This document shows, one piece after another, positions 54,728 to 63,930 of a stretch of DNA of 64,000 nt (positions are counted from its first letter, which is position 1; the number at the start of each line of letters is the position of its first letter). A program made the position numbers and the translations under genes. The notes under the pieces were generated by a model, which made no database searches, was not told where the DNA came from, and was given only the letters and a program-made list of their open reading frames with translations. Source of the DNA: Chitinimonas viridis (lineage in GTDB: Bacteria > Pseudomonadota > Gammaproteobacteria > Burkholderiales > Chitinimonadaceae); NCBI RefSeq assembly GCF_030409555.1, contig NZ_JAUFPU010000018.1, forward strand, positions 765,686 to 829,685. The letters run 5' to 3'.

Positions 54728-54768
54728 TTAAGGTGGTGAACCAGTGGATACCTCGGTAGGGTAGCGTT

Positions 54769-54784
54769 AGCATGGGCCGTGCCA
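54769..54784 (-). promoter_or_regulatory. Sigma-54 promoter of glnK-amtB
   Basis: On the minus strand TGGCACGGCCCATGCT has the invariant GG and GC of the -24/-12 elements separated by exactly 10 bp. The start of transcription would be about 40 bp before the glnK ATG. Confidence 0.8.
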
Positions 54785-54846
54785 TGTTTATGTTGTCTAT
54801 TTATTCAAGCACTTACTCTTAATGTCGGCGCGTGCGCCGTGGGATC

Positions 54847-54863
54847 TGCACTGCTTTGGTGCG
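54847..54863. promoter_or_regulatory. NtrC-type enhancer site for glnK-amtB
   Basis: TGCACTGCTTTGGTGCG matches the NtrC consensus TGCACCA-N3-TGGTGCA closely and lies about 65 bp upstream of the -24 element, the expected distance for an enhancer. Confidence 0.7.
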
Positions 54864-54958
54864 ATGCAATGGTCGGCCGCCTATCGCTGGTGCGGCGGGC
54901 CGCCGTAACGGTGGTTTGCTAGACTAGAGGGTGACGAGATAACGCCAGGAGTAAAACC

Positions 54959-55231
54959 ATGCTAGCCCAACGCCTGTTTGATGAAGTCAGCGGCAAACTG
55001 TCCGAAGTAATGGCCGCCGGCCCCGCCAAGGATATCGAGAAGAATATGCGGGCCGTGCTGACGGCGGCCTTTGCCAAGCTGGATCTGGTGACCCGCGAGG
55101 AATTCGAAGTGCAACAGGCCGTGCTGGCCAAGACCCGCGAGACCCTGGTGGCACTGGAAAACCGCATCGCCGCGCTGGAAGCCCGCTCGGGGGCCGTCAG
55201 CGACGCGGTGAATCCTCAAGACGATTTTTGA
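54959..55231 (+). CDS. ubiK: Ubiquinone biosynthesis accessory factor UbiK (BMFP family)
   Basis: 90 residues. An amphipathic helix (LAQRLFDEVSGKLSEVMAAG) and a C-terminal coiled coil (REEFEVQQAVLAKTRETLVA, LENRIAALEAR) match the YqiC/UbiK family, which assists aerobic ubiquinone synthesis and binds lipids. AGGAG is present. It is divergent from glnK and stands alone. Confidence 0.9.
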   Translation: MLAQRLFDEVSGKLSEVMAAGPAKDIEKNMRAVLTAAFAKLDLVTREEFEVQQAVLAKTRETLVALENRIAALEARSGAVSDAVNPQDDF

Positions 55232-55370
55232 GGGTCTGTCTAAACTGAGGCCATTGATGGCTGTTAGGGGCGGCGCTGTCTGAGCCGCCAGCATGATTGA
55301 CACCCGGGTTTCCCCTGGGGCCAGCACCACGATGGTCCCAACCTTGGCGCTTGCCGCTGCATGGCAGGTG

Positions 55371-56324
55371 CTAGCCCAGGCTAGCCGCCTTGCGCTGGAA
55401 CACATAGACCGCAGCACCCAGCTCGGGCGGCAGCACCAACCGGCTGAGCGCCGGATCTTCGGCCATGTCGAAATGCTGCTGCTCGCGGTAATCGGCCCAG
55501 TTGCCGGTGATGAACTGGGAGCGGCTGCCGATAACGATATAGGTCTCCACGCTGCGGGTGCGGAATACCTGGCGCTCGAAACGGTTGTTGGCGGGCGGCC
55601 AGGAGCAGATCACCACCTGGGGCGACTGGCTCAAGGCCTCGCGGGCGTCCATCCTGCTGACCGAGTCGGGGTATTGGATGGCGCCGTGCCAGCTGCCATC
55701 GTCGCTAGGCTGTACTGCCACGCCCTGTTGCTGCAGAAAGCGGCTGAGGGTGCCATCACCGGCAGCGATTTCCACGCAGTGGCGGCCGGCAATCAAAGCG
55801 GCCAGTGCCTGTACCAGATCGGCCGAGTAAAAGCAGTAGATGCCGCGCTTCTCCACCAGCGGCATCAGCCGGCGCCGCTGCCATAGCAGGGGCCACAGCA
55901 GGCGGAACCAGAACAGCGACACCGGCTTGCGTTCCAGATCGCGCTTGAACAACAGCCGCTGTGCCACCCAGCCGTTGAAAAGATTGAAGCGTACCCTGCC
56001 CTGCTGTACGCCGGTGGCTTGCGAGAAGGCGTACTGCCGTATCGCCTCCTCGGTCATGGCATGGCGTACCTGCTGGGCCACGAACAGGGCAAAAGCACGG
56101 CCATCGCGCTCGCCGCTGAGAAAGTTCTGCTGCATGCGGCGGCGCATGGCGGCTTGCTCCACCAGCGATTTCAGCTCGCCCGGGCGGCGCCGGGCGATGG
56201 CTGCGGCCAGCTCGGCCTGCACCTCGGCCCACTCGGCCGGGTGGGCGGCGCATAGCTCCGCCAGCCGTGGCCGGCCCTGCAGCCACTGCCAGGTCTGCTG
56301 CGCGCTACGCTGGCCGGCCGGCAT
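55371..56324 (-). CDS. Predicted SAM-dependent methyltransferase-like protein
   Basis: 317 residues. The N-terminal half is helical and Arg-rich, with no membrane helix. The C-terminal half contains a class I SAM-binding motif (HCVEIAAGDGTLSRFL) followed by PDSVSRMDAREAL and QVVICSWPPANNRFE, where SWPP resembles the NPPY-like motif IV of N-methyltransferases. Substrate unknown. It lies 9 bp downstream of hemL on the same strand and may be co-transcribed. Confidence 0.65.
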   Translation of the reverse strand: MPAGQRSAQQTWQWLQGRPRLAELCAAHPAEWAEVQAELAAAIARRRPGELKSLVEQAAMRRRMQQNFLSGERDGRAFALFVAQQVRHAMTEEAIRQYAFSQATGVQQGRVRFNLFNGWVAQRLLFKRDLERKPVSLFWFRLLWPLLWQRRRLMPLVEKRGIYCFYSADLVQALAALIAGRHCVEIAAGDGTLSRFLQQQGVAVQPSDDGSWHGAIQYPDSVSRMDAREALSQSPQVVICSWPPANNRFERQVFRTRSVETYIVIGSRSQFITGNWADYREQQHFDMAEDPALSRLVLPPELGAAVYVFQRKAASLG

Positions 56325-56333
56325 CGTCAGCGC

Positions 56334-57611
56334 TTACAGTTTGGCAAAAACACGCTGGGCCGCCGCAACGGTAGCCTCGATATCGGCATCGCTGTGGGCG
56401 GCCGAGACAAAGCCGGCTTCGTACAGGGCTGGGGCGATATACACACCTTCGTCCAGCAGGCCGTGGAAAAAGGCATTGAAGCGTGGCTTGTCCGTCGCCA
56501 TGACCTCGGCGTAGGTCTTGGGTGGCTGGGCATTGAAATAGACGCCGAACATACCGCCCACCGCATCGGCCGAGAAAGTCTGGCCAGCGGCCTTGCCTGC
56601 AGCTGCCAGGCCATCGGCCAACTTGCGGGTCTTGGCACCCAGGCTGTCGAAGAAGCCGGGCTGGCGTATCAGGCCCAGGGTGGCAAGGCCTGCGGCGACG
56701 GCGACCGGATTGCCCGACAAGGTGCCGGCCTGGTAGACCGGGCCCAGCGGCGCGATCTTGGCCATGACATCGGCGCGGCCACCAAAGGCGGCCAGCGGCA
56801 TGCCGCCGCCAACGACCTTGCCCAGGGTGGTCAGGTCGGGGGTGATGCCATGCAGGCCTTGGGCACAGCCCAAGCCCACGCGGAAGCCAGTCATCACTTC
56901 GTCGTAGATCAGCAGGGCACCGTGCTTTTCGGTCAGGGCACGCATGGCGGTGACAAACGCCTCGGACGGCCGCACCAGATTCATGTTGCCGCAGAAGGGC
57001 TCGACGATGATGGCGGCAATCTGCTCACCCTGGGTGGCGAAGACTTCCTCCAGTTGGGCGACATCGTTATAGGTCAGCACGATGGTGTGCTCGGCCACCG
57101 AAGCCGGCACGCCGGCGCTGGAAGGGTTGCCGAAGGTCAGCAGGCCGGAGCCCGCCTTGACCAGCAGGCTGTCGGAGTGGCCGTGGTAGCAGCCCTCGAA
57201 CTTGATCAGCTTGTCGCGGCCGGTATAGCCGCGTGCCAGCCGGATGGCGCTCATGGTGGCTTCGGTGCCGCTGGACACCAGGCGCACCTGCTGCATGGAC
57301 GGCAGCATCTCGCACAGCAGGTCGGCCAGGTCGATCTCGGCCTCGGTAGGGGCGCCAAAGCTCATGCCGGTGGCGGCCGCCTTCTGTACGGCTTCCACCA
57401 CGGCCGGGTGGGTATGGCCCAGGATCAGCGGGCCCCAGGAGCCGACATAGTCGATATAGCGCTTGTCGTCCGCATCCCAGACATAGGCGCCGGCACCACG
57501 GGCAAAGAAGCGCGGGGTGCCGCCAACGGCGCCAAAGGCTCGCACGGGCGAGTTCACGCCGCCGGGGATATGGCGCTGGGCGCGCTGGAACAGTTGTTCG
57601 TTCTTGCTCAT
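56334..57611 (-). CDS. hemL: Glutamate-1-semialdehyde 2,1-aminomutase HemL
   Basis: 425 residues from ATG 57611 (AGGA spaced 6 bp); the frame extends upstream without support. A PLP enzyme making 5-aminolevulinate for haem by the C5 pathway. Diagnostic: [51 protein letters not shown] and the PLP lysine in [18 protein letters not shown]. hemJ lies 1.7 kb upstream on the same strand. Confidence 0.97.
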   Translation of the reverse strand: MSKNEQLFQRAQRHIPGGVNSPVRAFGAVGGTPRFFARGAGAYVWDADDKRYIDYVGSWGPLILGHTHPAVVEAVQKAAATGMSFGAPTEAEIDLADLLCEMLPSMQQVRLVSSGTEATMSAIRLARGYTGRDKLIKFEGCYHGHSDSLLVKAGSGLLTFGNPSSAGVPASVAEHTIVLTYNDVAQLEEVFATQGEQIAAIIVEPFCGNMNLVRPSEAFVTAMRALTEKHGALLIYDEVMTGFRVGLGCAQGLHGITPDLTTLGKVVGGGMPLAAFGGRADVMAKIAPLGPVYQAGTLSGNPVAVAAGLATLGLIRQPGFFDSLGAKTRKLADGLAAAGKAAGQTFSADAVGGMFGVYFNAQPPKTYAEVMATDKPRFNAFFHGLLDEGVYIAPALYEAGFVSAAHSDADIEATVAAAQRVFAKL

Positions 57612-57727
57612 GGTCGATCCTGTCAGTTGATTGCTGCCGGTACGGTGGCCACGCCCCCGGTGGGTGCCGGCCGCCGTACGCTCGTGGGCGGGTATGCGGT
57701 GTATCAGCGGGCTGTCGTCCGCCATGT

Positions 57728-58198
57728 TCAGCCGCGCCCCCAGGTGGGCCAGGGGTAGCGGCTCAGATGGGCATTGGTGTAGCGCGGGTCCTCGGTCACT
57801 TCCTCGCCCAGCCAGTCGGGCCGCTCATAGGCCTCGGCCTCGTCGGACAACTCGATCTCGGCCAGCACCAGGCCGGCATTCTGGCCGGAGAACTCGTCCA
57901 CCTCCCAGACATGGCCGCCCAACGCGATGCGGTGGCGGCGTTTCTCCACCAGCATGGGGCACATGGCACTCATGATGGTTTCCGCATCGGCCAGCGGGAT
58001 GGGGTATTCAAACTCATGGCGCGACACATTGCTGATATTGGCCTTGAGCGTCAACCAGGCCTGGTCGCCCTTGATACGCACCCGCACGGTGCGCTCACGC
58101 TCAACCGACAAATAGCCCTGCTTGAGCCATTCACCTTCCGCCAGGCCGCGCCAGCCCTCATTTTTGAGCAGGAAGCGGCGTTCTATCTCTTTTGCCAT
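57728..58198 (-). CDS. CYTH domain protein (triphosphate tunnel metalloenzyme)
   Basis: 156 residues. The start [16 protein letters not shown] carries the ExExK-type motif of the CYTH tunnel; [14 protein letters not shown] and [20 protein letters not shown] supply the charged tunnel residues. Bacterial members of this size usually hydrolyse inorganic triphosphate or thiamine triphosphate. Located between hemL and a frameshifted gene on the same strand. Confidence 0.92.
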   Translation of the reverse strand: MAKEIERRFLLKNEGWRGLAEGEWLKQGYLSVERERTVRVRIKGDQAWLTLKANISNVSRHEFEYPIPLADAETIMSAMCPMLVEKRRHRIALGGHVWEVDEFSGQNAGLVLAEIELSDEAEAYERPDWLGEEVTEDPRYTNAHLSRYPWPTWGRG

Positions 58199-58202
58199 GA
58201 TG

Positions 58203-59320
58203 TCATTCCAGTTGTGCGGCGAGCTTGCGGGCAGCCTGTTGGGTGGTGTTGAGCTTGTCGCCGTAGTGATTCATGGTGGACGCACCCACGCAGATCACCA
58301 TCTTGCCAGCCGGGTTGTAGGCCCAGCGCAGGGCGGGGTCGCAATAACCAGCCGTGGCGGGGTCGGGGTTGGCGACATCGGCATAGATATCGCGCAGGTC
58401 GTTCAGGGTGGCATTGGGCTGGATAAACCAGTCGGCAGCCTTGCTGGCCCAACTAGCCTGACCCGCCTGCATTTTGGCTTCTGCGATCCCATGGGCGAAA
58501 AAGCGCAGCTCGCCCTGCAGATTGGTCTGTAGTACTTGACCCATGTCCAGTTTGGCAAGTCGCTGCAGCTGGCTAGCAGTGGCTGCAGCCAGGGCGGGCT
58601 TGAGCTCGGGTTGTTGCAATGCCAGTTGTTCCAGCAGCTGCAGCTGGCTGCGCAGCTGGGCATTGGCCACCATTGCATCGATCAGCACGGTGCTGCTCTC
58701 CAGCACGGTAGTCCAGAAGCGCAGGTTCTGCGCCAGTACCGCCAGGCTGGCGGTATCGCCAGGCTGGCGGTATCGCCATCACGCAGGCGCAGTAGCTGCT
58801 CGGCTGTAGCCAATTGCTGCAGCCTCTGCGAAGAGGAGAACAGCAGCGATTCCTCCGGTGCCACATTGTGGTAGCCAGGTGCGGCAATCAGCCGGTAGTA
58901 GCGCTGTAGCGCCGCCTGCTCGCGGGTGATCAGCGCGCGGTAGCGCGCCTCATCGCGATAGACCTGGGCTAGCTGCTCGGCGGGCTTCAGCCCCTGCCAG
59001 CGGGGCAGGTCGTTGATGCTGTGACGCTTGAGGGCAGGTAGGGCGGCCGGCACGGTACCAGCTTGCTGCCGAGCAGCACTGACAATCAGCTGCGCCACTT
59101 TCAAAGGCTCATCGGTGACCACGTTCAGGGTCAGCAGATAGTAATAGCCATTCTCGGCATCGCTGACGCGATTGGGTGGCGTGACCAGCCAGACCTGGGT
59201 TTCCGGCGTCAGCTCGGTGTCGAAGCCGTTGATCAATACGATGACCAGCAACAACAGCAGGATAGTACCGAGCAGCCAGGCCACGGCCTTGAACAGGCGG
59301 CGGATAAGAGTGCGTAGCAT
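58203..59320 (-). pseudogene. Membrane-anchored protein of unknown function, frameshifted by a 17-bp duplication
   Basis: Two open frames together make one protein. The first (from ATG 59320) has one N-terminal membrane helix (WLLGTILLLLLVIVLINGF) and a periplasmic helical part. The frame breaks at 58741-58774, where the 17-bp unit GCCAGGCTGGCGGTATC is present twice in tandem. With one copy removed the frame continues through TASLAVLAQNLRFWTTVLE into the second open frame ending at 58203, giving about 366 residues. As it stands, the first frame ends prematurely at 58682. Family unknown. The break could be real, phase-variable or a sequencing artefact. Confidence 0.85.
58741..58774. repeat. 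Perfect 17-bp tandem duplication causing a frameshift
   Basis: GCCAGGCTGGCGGTATC occurs at 58741-58757 and again at 58758-58774 with no mismatch. Because 17 is not a multiple of three, the second copy shifts the reading frame of the gene across it. Confidence 0.97.
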
Positions 59321-59327
59321 GCCGGGC

Positions 59328-59735
59328 TCAGAACGGTTTGACCACCACCAGGATGACGATGGCCATCATGATCAGGGTGGGAATTTCGTTGAACAAACGA
59401 TACCAGCGATGGCTGCGCTGGTTGCGGCCGGCGGCAAAATCGCGCACCAGCTTGCCGCAATAGGCATGGAAGCCGATCAGCCCCATGACCAGGGTCAGCT
59501 TGGCATGCATCCAGCCGGCTGCCATCCAAGGCCGCAGCAGCCAGAGGCCAAACACCAGGGCCAGCACGCCCAGCAACGTGGTGAAGCGGAACAGCTTGCG
59601 CTCCATCAGCGCCAGTTGCGCCTGGGTGGCCGGGTCGGTCGCCATGGCATGGTTGACGAACAAGCGTGGCAGGTACAGCAGGCCGGCCATCCAGCTGATG
59701 ACGAAGATGATATGTAGGGCTTTGACCCAGAGCAT
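59328..59735 (-). CDS. hemJ: Protoporphyrinogen oxidase HemJ (CopD-like membrane protein)
   Basis: 135 residues with four predicted membrane helices. The conserved histidine of the start region (LWVKALHIIFVISWMAGLLYLPR), the Arg in the following loop, and MAAGWMHAKLTLVMGLIGFH are typical of HemJ. It oxidises protoporphyrinogen IX in the haem pathway. Same strand as hemL, with a frameshifted gene starting 7 bp downstream. Confidence 0.92.
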   Translation of the reverse strand: MLWVKALHIIFVISWMAGLLYLPRLFVNHAMATDPATQAQLALMERKLFRFTTLLGVLALVFGLWLLRPWMAAGWMHAKLTLVMGLIGFHAYCGKLVRDFAAGRNQRSHRWYRLFNEIPTLIMMAIVILVVVKPF

Positions 59736-59810
59736 GGATATTCCTGAAAAGTGGGGAAGCTAGGGCCGGGCGCGCTGTCCCGGTCTATGGGCGCCGTGGG
59801 CTGCAGCTTT

Positions 59811-59936
59811 AGAGCGGCTAACAAAACCCAGCGTAGCGGTTCTGGCTAGGCGTGCGAGCGCAGGCGCGCGCCGCAGACAGTACATGGGTACGGCAAGCTC
59901 GCACAACAACGCCAGAAGGGTTTTGTTAGCCGCTCT
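59811..59936. mobile_element. Palindromic MITE-like element, family A, copy 4 (longest)
   Basis: 126 bp bounded by perfect inverted ends AGAGCGGCTAACAAAACCC. It carries about 14 extra bp (GCAGGCGCGCGCCG region) in the centre compared with the 112-114 bp copies. Its right end overlaps the stop codon of the M48 protease gene by one base. Confidence 0.9.
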
Positions 59937-60766
59937 TAGCGCCGTTTGCGGGCCTCGTCGTACAGTGGCTGCACCCGTGGGATCAGCGCTTGCAGCTCGT
60001 GTATGCGGGTCTGGTTGGAGGGGTGGGTGGAGAGAAACTGGGGCGGCTGGCCCTGGCTGGCCTCGGCCATCTTCTGCCACAGGGTCACCGCGGCTGCCGG
60101 GTTGTAGCCGGCACGGGCCGCCAGCTCCAGACCCATGGCATCGGCCTCGGTCTCGTTCTGGCGGCTGTTGGGCAGGTTGACAGCCAGCTGGAAGCCATCC
60201 AGGCCCAGATCAACATACTGGTCGTACTTGCCCTTGGTCAGCAGCGAGATGCCCTGGGCCAGCAACTGCTGGCTGTAGACCTTGCTCATGCGCTCCCGGC
60301 CATGCTCACGCAGGGCATGGGCCATCTCGTGGCCCATGATGGCGGCAATTTCGTCGTCGCTCAGCTTGAGCTGGTCGATGATGCCGGTAAAGAACATGAT
60401 CTTGCCGCCGGGGGCGCAATAGGCGTTCAGCTCGGGGCTGCTCTCGACATTGACCTCCCATTGCCAGTTGGGTGCATCCTTGCGGAACACCGCCACCTGC
60501 GGGATCAGCTTGTCGGCAATGGCGCGTACCCGCCGGGTGGCCTTGGCATCGCGGTTGAGCTTGCCCTTGCTTTCGGCATCTCGCAGCGAGGCGGCATAGG
60601 ATTGGGCCGCCATCTTGTTGACCTGCTCGTTGGAGAGCAGCGAGAACATGGCTTGCTTGCGTTCCACTCCCACCGTTCCGCTCTCGGTGGTCTGTACCTG
60701 CTGGCAGGCGGCGAGCAGCAGGGCAAGGCACAAGGTGGTCAGTCTGGGGAATCGGCTGGGGGTCAT
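59936..60766 (-). CDS. M48-family metalloprotease lipoprotein (BepA/LoiP-like)
   Basis: 276 residues from ATG 60766 (AGGAG spaced 8 bp). The lipobox LLLAAC gives lipidated Cys21. The zinc site is HEMAHALREHGRE with a downstream acidic ligand in NETEADAMGLELAARAGY. Such envelope proteases degrade misassembled outer-membrane proteins. The stop codon coincides with the edge of a family A element. Confidence 0.94.
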   Translation of the reverse strand: MTPSRFPRLTTLCLALLLAACQQVQTTESGTVGVERKQAMFSLLSNEQVNKMAAQSYAASLRDAESKGKLNRDAKATRRVRAIADKLIPQVAVFRKDAPNWQWEVNVESSPELNAYCAPGGKIMFFTGIIDQLKLSDDEIAAIMGHEMAHALREHGRERMSKVYSQQLLAQGISLLTKGKYDQYVDLGLDGFQLAVNLPNSRQNETEADAMGLELAARAGYNPAAAVTLWQKMAEASQGQPPQFLSTHPSNQTRIHELQALIPRVQPLYDEARKRR

Positions 60767-60916
60767 CACATTACTCCTGCATCTATCGGGGATTGCCAAG
60801 TACAGTGCAGGCCTGCTGCCTGCGATGGTCAAATGTTCTGTATGCAATTGATACTAAAGAAAAACCATATGCTCATCACCCAGCTGTAGCCAGGGCGAAG
60901 CGCGTGTCATCTGCGG

Positions 60917-61759
60917 TCAGCGGCCATATTTTTCGGCGTACTTGATGCGGTCAAATTCAGATTGGGTCTTGGCCAGTTCCCTGGCTTGGTAATAGCGGCG
61001 CTCGCTAAGCAGGCGGTTGAACATGGCCTGTCGTTCCCGCTCCAGCCGGGCGATGGCATCTGCCTCATCGCGCTCGCGTTGCCTATCCCGTTCGCGTTCC
61101 TCGCGCTCGCGCTCCGACCGCTTGCGCGCCTCGTTGCGTTCCTTCTCGTCTTGCGCCCGCTCATACTCGCGCGACACCTTGCGGTTCCAGTCGGCGTACT
61201 CCCGGTCGCGCGCCTCTATTGCCAGGCGGGCAGCCCTTTGCTCGGCCGTCTCCATGCCATCCTCGGCATAGCGCTCGCTGGCCATGACGGCGGCTTCCTG
61301 CTCATTGGCCCGACGGATGGCCTCTTGTTGCATGCTCAAGGCCCGTTCCTGCATGGCCTTCACATTGGTCTGGTAGGCATCCAGGGTGGCCTGCTGGCGC
61401 CAAGCAAAGTACAGGTAGCCCACCACCAGCAGGCCCAGCAGACCGACGCCAACCTTGATCAGCGGATTGCTGCCCAGGCTGTGTGATGTCCGCACCGAGG
61501 GCGCCGGCTCGCTTTGCAACACGACGCGCTGGGCCTGCCCGGCCTGCAGGCTGGCATCGTAGACCGAACGCCGCAAGGGGTTGGAAAGCAGTTGGTAGAC
61601 CTCTTCCAGCTTTTGCAGACGCGACTCGCGCACGCGGCTGTCTACCACCTCGGCCAGCACTTTCTGCATGGCGATAAAGGCAGCGTCCAGTTCTGCCTGG
61701 CTGGCCTGGGGGCCGACACCGAGCAAGCTGTAATAGGTTTTACCTTGGGTATGGGACAT
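60917..61759 (-). CDS. J-domain-like membrane protein with long charged coiled coil, HPD absent
   Basis: 280 residues from ATG 61759. The N-terminus resembles a J-domain (KTYYSLLGVGPQASQAELDA, LEEVYQLLSNPLRRSVYDAS) but the HPD motif needed to stimulate Hsp70 is missing; the loop reads LAEVVDSRVRESR. A single membrane helix (about residues 100-118) precedes a 150-residue Glu/Arg-rich coiled coil. It follows a shorter paralogue by 37 bp. It could be an adaptor rather than a co-chaperone. Confidence 0.8.
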   Translation of the reverse strand: MSHTQGKTYYSLLGVGPQASQAELDAAFIAMQKVLAEVVDSRVRESRLQKLEEVYQLLSNPLRRSVYDASLQAGQAQRVVLQSEPAPSVRTSHSLGSNPLIKVGVGLLGLLVVGYLYFAWRQQATLDAYQTNVKAMQERALSMQQEAIRRANEQEAAVMASERYAEDGMETAEQRAARLAIEARDREYADWNRKVSREYERAQDEKERNEARKRSEREREERERDRQRERDEADAIARLERERQAMFNRLLSERRYYQARELAKTQSEFDRIKYAEKYGR

Positions 61760-61796
61760 GGTACGGGGCTCGGATTCCGACGGTTTGACGGTGCTG

Positions 61797-62219
61797 CTAA
61801 GGCTTGGTGCCAGCGCGGGACTGCTCCTGCTTGGCCTTCTCGGCCACCTTGGCTGCTTGCCAGTGCCAGCCTGCATAGCCGCCTATCAGCAGCACGCCTG
61901 CCACGGCCAACCCGATGATCACAGGCTGTTTATTGCTGCGGGTGCCTGGCCGAGCCGCCTTGGCCGAGGATGCTCCTATCACCACGGTTTGGGCTTGACC
62001 TGCCTGCAGGCTGGCATCGTAGATGGCGCGCCGCGTGGTGTTCGACAGCAGCTGGTAGGCTTCCTCAAGCTGGTGTTGGCGTGCTTCGCGCGCCTTGATG
62101 TCGATGATCTCGGACAGGATGGCCTGCATGCTGCGATAGGCCGCATCGAGTTCCATCTGGCTGGCGCTGGGGCTGACGCCCAGCAGGCCATAGTAGGTCT
62201 TGCCAACAGGTCTGGTCAT
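61797..62219 (-). CDS. Short J-domain-like membrane protein, HPD absent
   Basis: 140 residues. The J-like region (KTYYGLLGVSPSASQMELDA, LEEAYQLLSNTTRRAIYDAS) is closely related to that of the downstream gene and likewise lacks HPD (ILSEIIDIKAREAR). One membrane helix (IIGLAVAGVLLIGGYAGWHW) lies near residue 110, followed by a short basic tail. It starts 9 bp behind the rubredoxin gene, so the three are probably one operon. Confidence 0.82.
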   Translation of the reverse strand: MTRPVGKTYYGLLGVSPSASQMELDAAYRSMQAILSEIIDIKAREARQHQLEEAYQLLSNTTRRAIYDASLQAGQAQTVVIGASSAKAARPGTRSNKQPVIIGLAVAGVLLIGGYAGWHWQAAKVAEKAKQEQSRAGTKP

Positions 62220-62228
62220 GGTCTTTGG

Positions 62229-62393
62229 TTAGATCTCGACCATTTCAAAGTCTTCCTTGCGGGCGCCACAGTCCGGGCAGGTCCAGTTCATGGGGATGTC
62301 TTCCCAGCGGGTGCCGGGCGCAATATTGTCGTCCGGGCTGCCGGCAGCTTCGTCATAGATGAAGCCGCAGATGAGACACATATACTTTTTCAT
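62229..62393 (-). CDS. Rubredoxin
   Basis: 54 residues: a one-iron electron carrier. The two Fe-binding pairs are [14 protein letters not shown] (C6, C9) and [17 protein letters not shown] (C39, C42). Start ATG 62393, stop TAA ending at 62229. The region between, [11 protein letters not shown], is typical of rubredoxins. It is divergent from thiD, an arrangement common in betaproteobacteria, and heads an operon with two J-like genes. Confidence 0.96.
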   Translation of the reverse strand: MKKYMCLICGFIYDEAAGSPDDNIAPGTRWEDIPMNWTCPDCGARKEDFEMVEI

Positions 62394-62470
62394 GGGGTTT
62401 AGTCGGGTTGGGGTGGTGAATGGGATAAAATTCTACCGTATATAGACTCTATCCTCGATTCCCATACCTC

Positions 62471-63301
62471 ATGACAGACGCTCCCCCCATTGTTCTGGTG
62501 CTGGCCGGCAACGATCCTTCCGGCGGTGCCGGATTGGCTGCCGATATCCTCACCATCTCCTCGCTGGGCTGTCACCCGCTGCCGGTCGTCACTGCCATCA
62601 CGGTGCAGGACACGGCAGGCATGGAGGGCTTCCTGGCCATGGAGGCGGAATGGGTATCGGATCAAGCCCGCTTCGTGCTGGAAGACATGCAGATTGCGGC
62701 CATCAAGGTCGGTGTGCTGGGCAGCATGGAGAACCTGACCGTGCTGGCCGAGATTGCGGCTGACTATCCCGACATACCGCTGATACTGGACCCGGTGTTT
62801 GCCACTGGCGATGGCAGCGAGTTTGCCGACGAGGACATGGTGAGCGCCATGCGTGAGTTGCTGCTGCCGCATACCACGGTGCTGACCCCCAACAGCCTGG
62901 AAGCCCGCCGGCTGGCTACCGATGACCCGGACGAGCAGGATGGGCTGACGGTGGACGAGGCCGCCCTGCGCCTGCGCCAGTTTGGCCCCGAATTCGTGCT
63001 GGTGACCGGCACGCACGAGCTGACGCCCAATGTGACCAATACCCTGTTCGGCCGTGCCGGGCGGGTGCGCAGCGACAGCTGGGACCGCCTGCCCGGCAGC
63101 TACCATGGCTCGGGCTGCACCCTGGCGTCGGCGCTGGCTGCCTTCCTGGCCAATGGCCTGGAGATGTCGCAAGCCGCCCGCGAAGCCCAGGAATACACCT
63201 GGCACTCGCTGAAGAATGGCTATCGCCCCGGTATGGGGCAGTTCATCCCCGACCGCCTGTTCTGGGCACGGGGCAAGGGCGACGAGGATGAGCCGGCGTG
63301 A
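62471..63301 (+). CDS. thiD: Hydroxymethylpyrimidine (phospho)kinase ThiD
   Basis: 276-residue ribokinase-fold enzyme phosphorylating HMP and HMP-P in thiamine synthesis. Motifs: LAGNDPSGGAGLAADI at the N-terminus, TPNSLEARRLA and the anion-hole GSYHGSGCTLASALAAFLA. No TPP riboswitch signature was seen in the 77-bp upstream gap. The stop codon overlaps thiE. Confidence 0.95.
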   Translation: MTDAPPIVLVLAGNDPSGGAGLAADILTISSLGCHPLPVVTAITVQDTAGMEGFLAMEAEWVSDQARFVLEDMQIAAIKVGVLGSMENLTVLAEIAADYPDIPLILDPVFATGDGSEFADEDMVSAMRELLLPHTTVLTPNSLEARRLATDDPDEQDGLTVDEAALRLRQFGPEFVLVTGTHELTPNVTNTLFGRAGRVRSDSWDRLPGSYHGSGCTLASALAAFLANGLEMSQAAREAQEYTWHSLKNGYRPGMGQFIPDRLFWARGKGDEDEPA

Positions 63302-63930
63302 GCACGGCTTACTTGCCGCGTGGGCTTTATGCCATTACCCCGGACTGGACTGATACCGACCGTTTGTTGACGGCGGTGGAGCAGGTGCTGGCGGCGGGCG
63401 CGGTGGTACTGCAGTACCGTAACAAACTGGCCGATGCCGACCTGCGGCTGCAGCAGGCACAGGCCTTGCAGGCACGCTGCCGGTACCACCACGTCCCCTT
63501 GATCATCAACGACCATCTTGAGCTGGCCCTGGCTATCGACGCCGATGGCCTGCACCTGGGGGGCGATGACGGCGAGCTGGCGGCGGCGCGCCGGGCACTG
63601 GGGCCGCAACGGTTGCTGGGCGCCTCCTGCTACAACCAACTGGCCTTGGCGCAGTCTGCCCAGGCGGCCGGTGCCAGCTATGTGGCCTTTGGCGCGGCCT
63701 ATGTCTCGGCCACCAAGCCCTCGGCAGTGCAGGCGCCGCTGGCGCTCTACCAGGCAGCCTGCGCCCAGCTGGATTGCCCGGTGGTGGCCATAGGCGGCAT
63801 CACCCCGCTCAACGCCGGCCCCTTGCTGGCGGCAGGCGTACCGAGCCTGGCGGTCATAGGCGGCTTGTACGAAGGCGGACAGCCAGCTGAGCGGGCCGCA
63901 GCCTATACGGCCCTGTTTGAACATAGCTAA
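63298..63930 (+). CDS. thiE: Thiamine-phosphate synthase ThiE
   Basis: 210-residue TIM-barrel enzyme joining HMP-PP and thiazole phosphate. GTG start overlaps the thiD stop (GTGA). Motifs: RGLYAITPDWTDTDRL, VLQYRNKLAD, LIINDHLELALAIDADGLHLG, YVAFGAAYVSATKP and VAIGGITPLNAGPLLAAGV. Confidence 0.95.
   Translation: MSTAYLPRGLYAITPDWTDTDRLLTAVEQVLAAGAVVLQYRNKLADADLRLQQAQALQARCRYHHVPLIINDHLELALAIDADGLHLGGDDGELAAARRALGPQRLLGASCYNQLALAQSAQAAGASYVAFGAAYVSATKPSAVQAPLALYQAACAQLDCPVVAIGGITPLNAGPLLAAGVPSLAVIGGLYEGGQPAERAAAYTALFEHS

Noticed and set aside
62394..62470. TPP riboswitch upstream of thiD
   Set aside because: The gap is only 77 bp and lacks the CTGAGA and ACCTGA core sequences.
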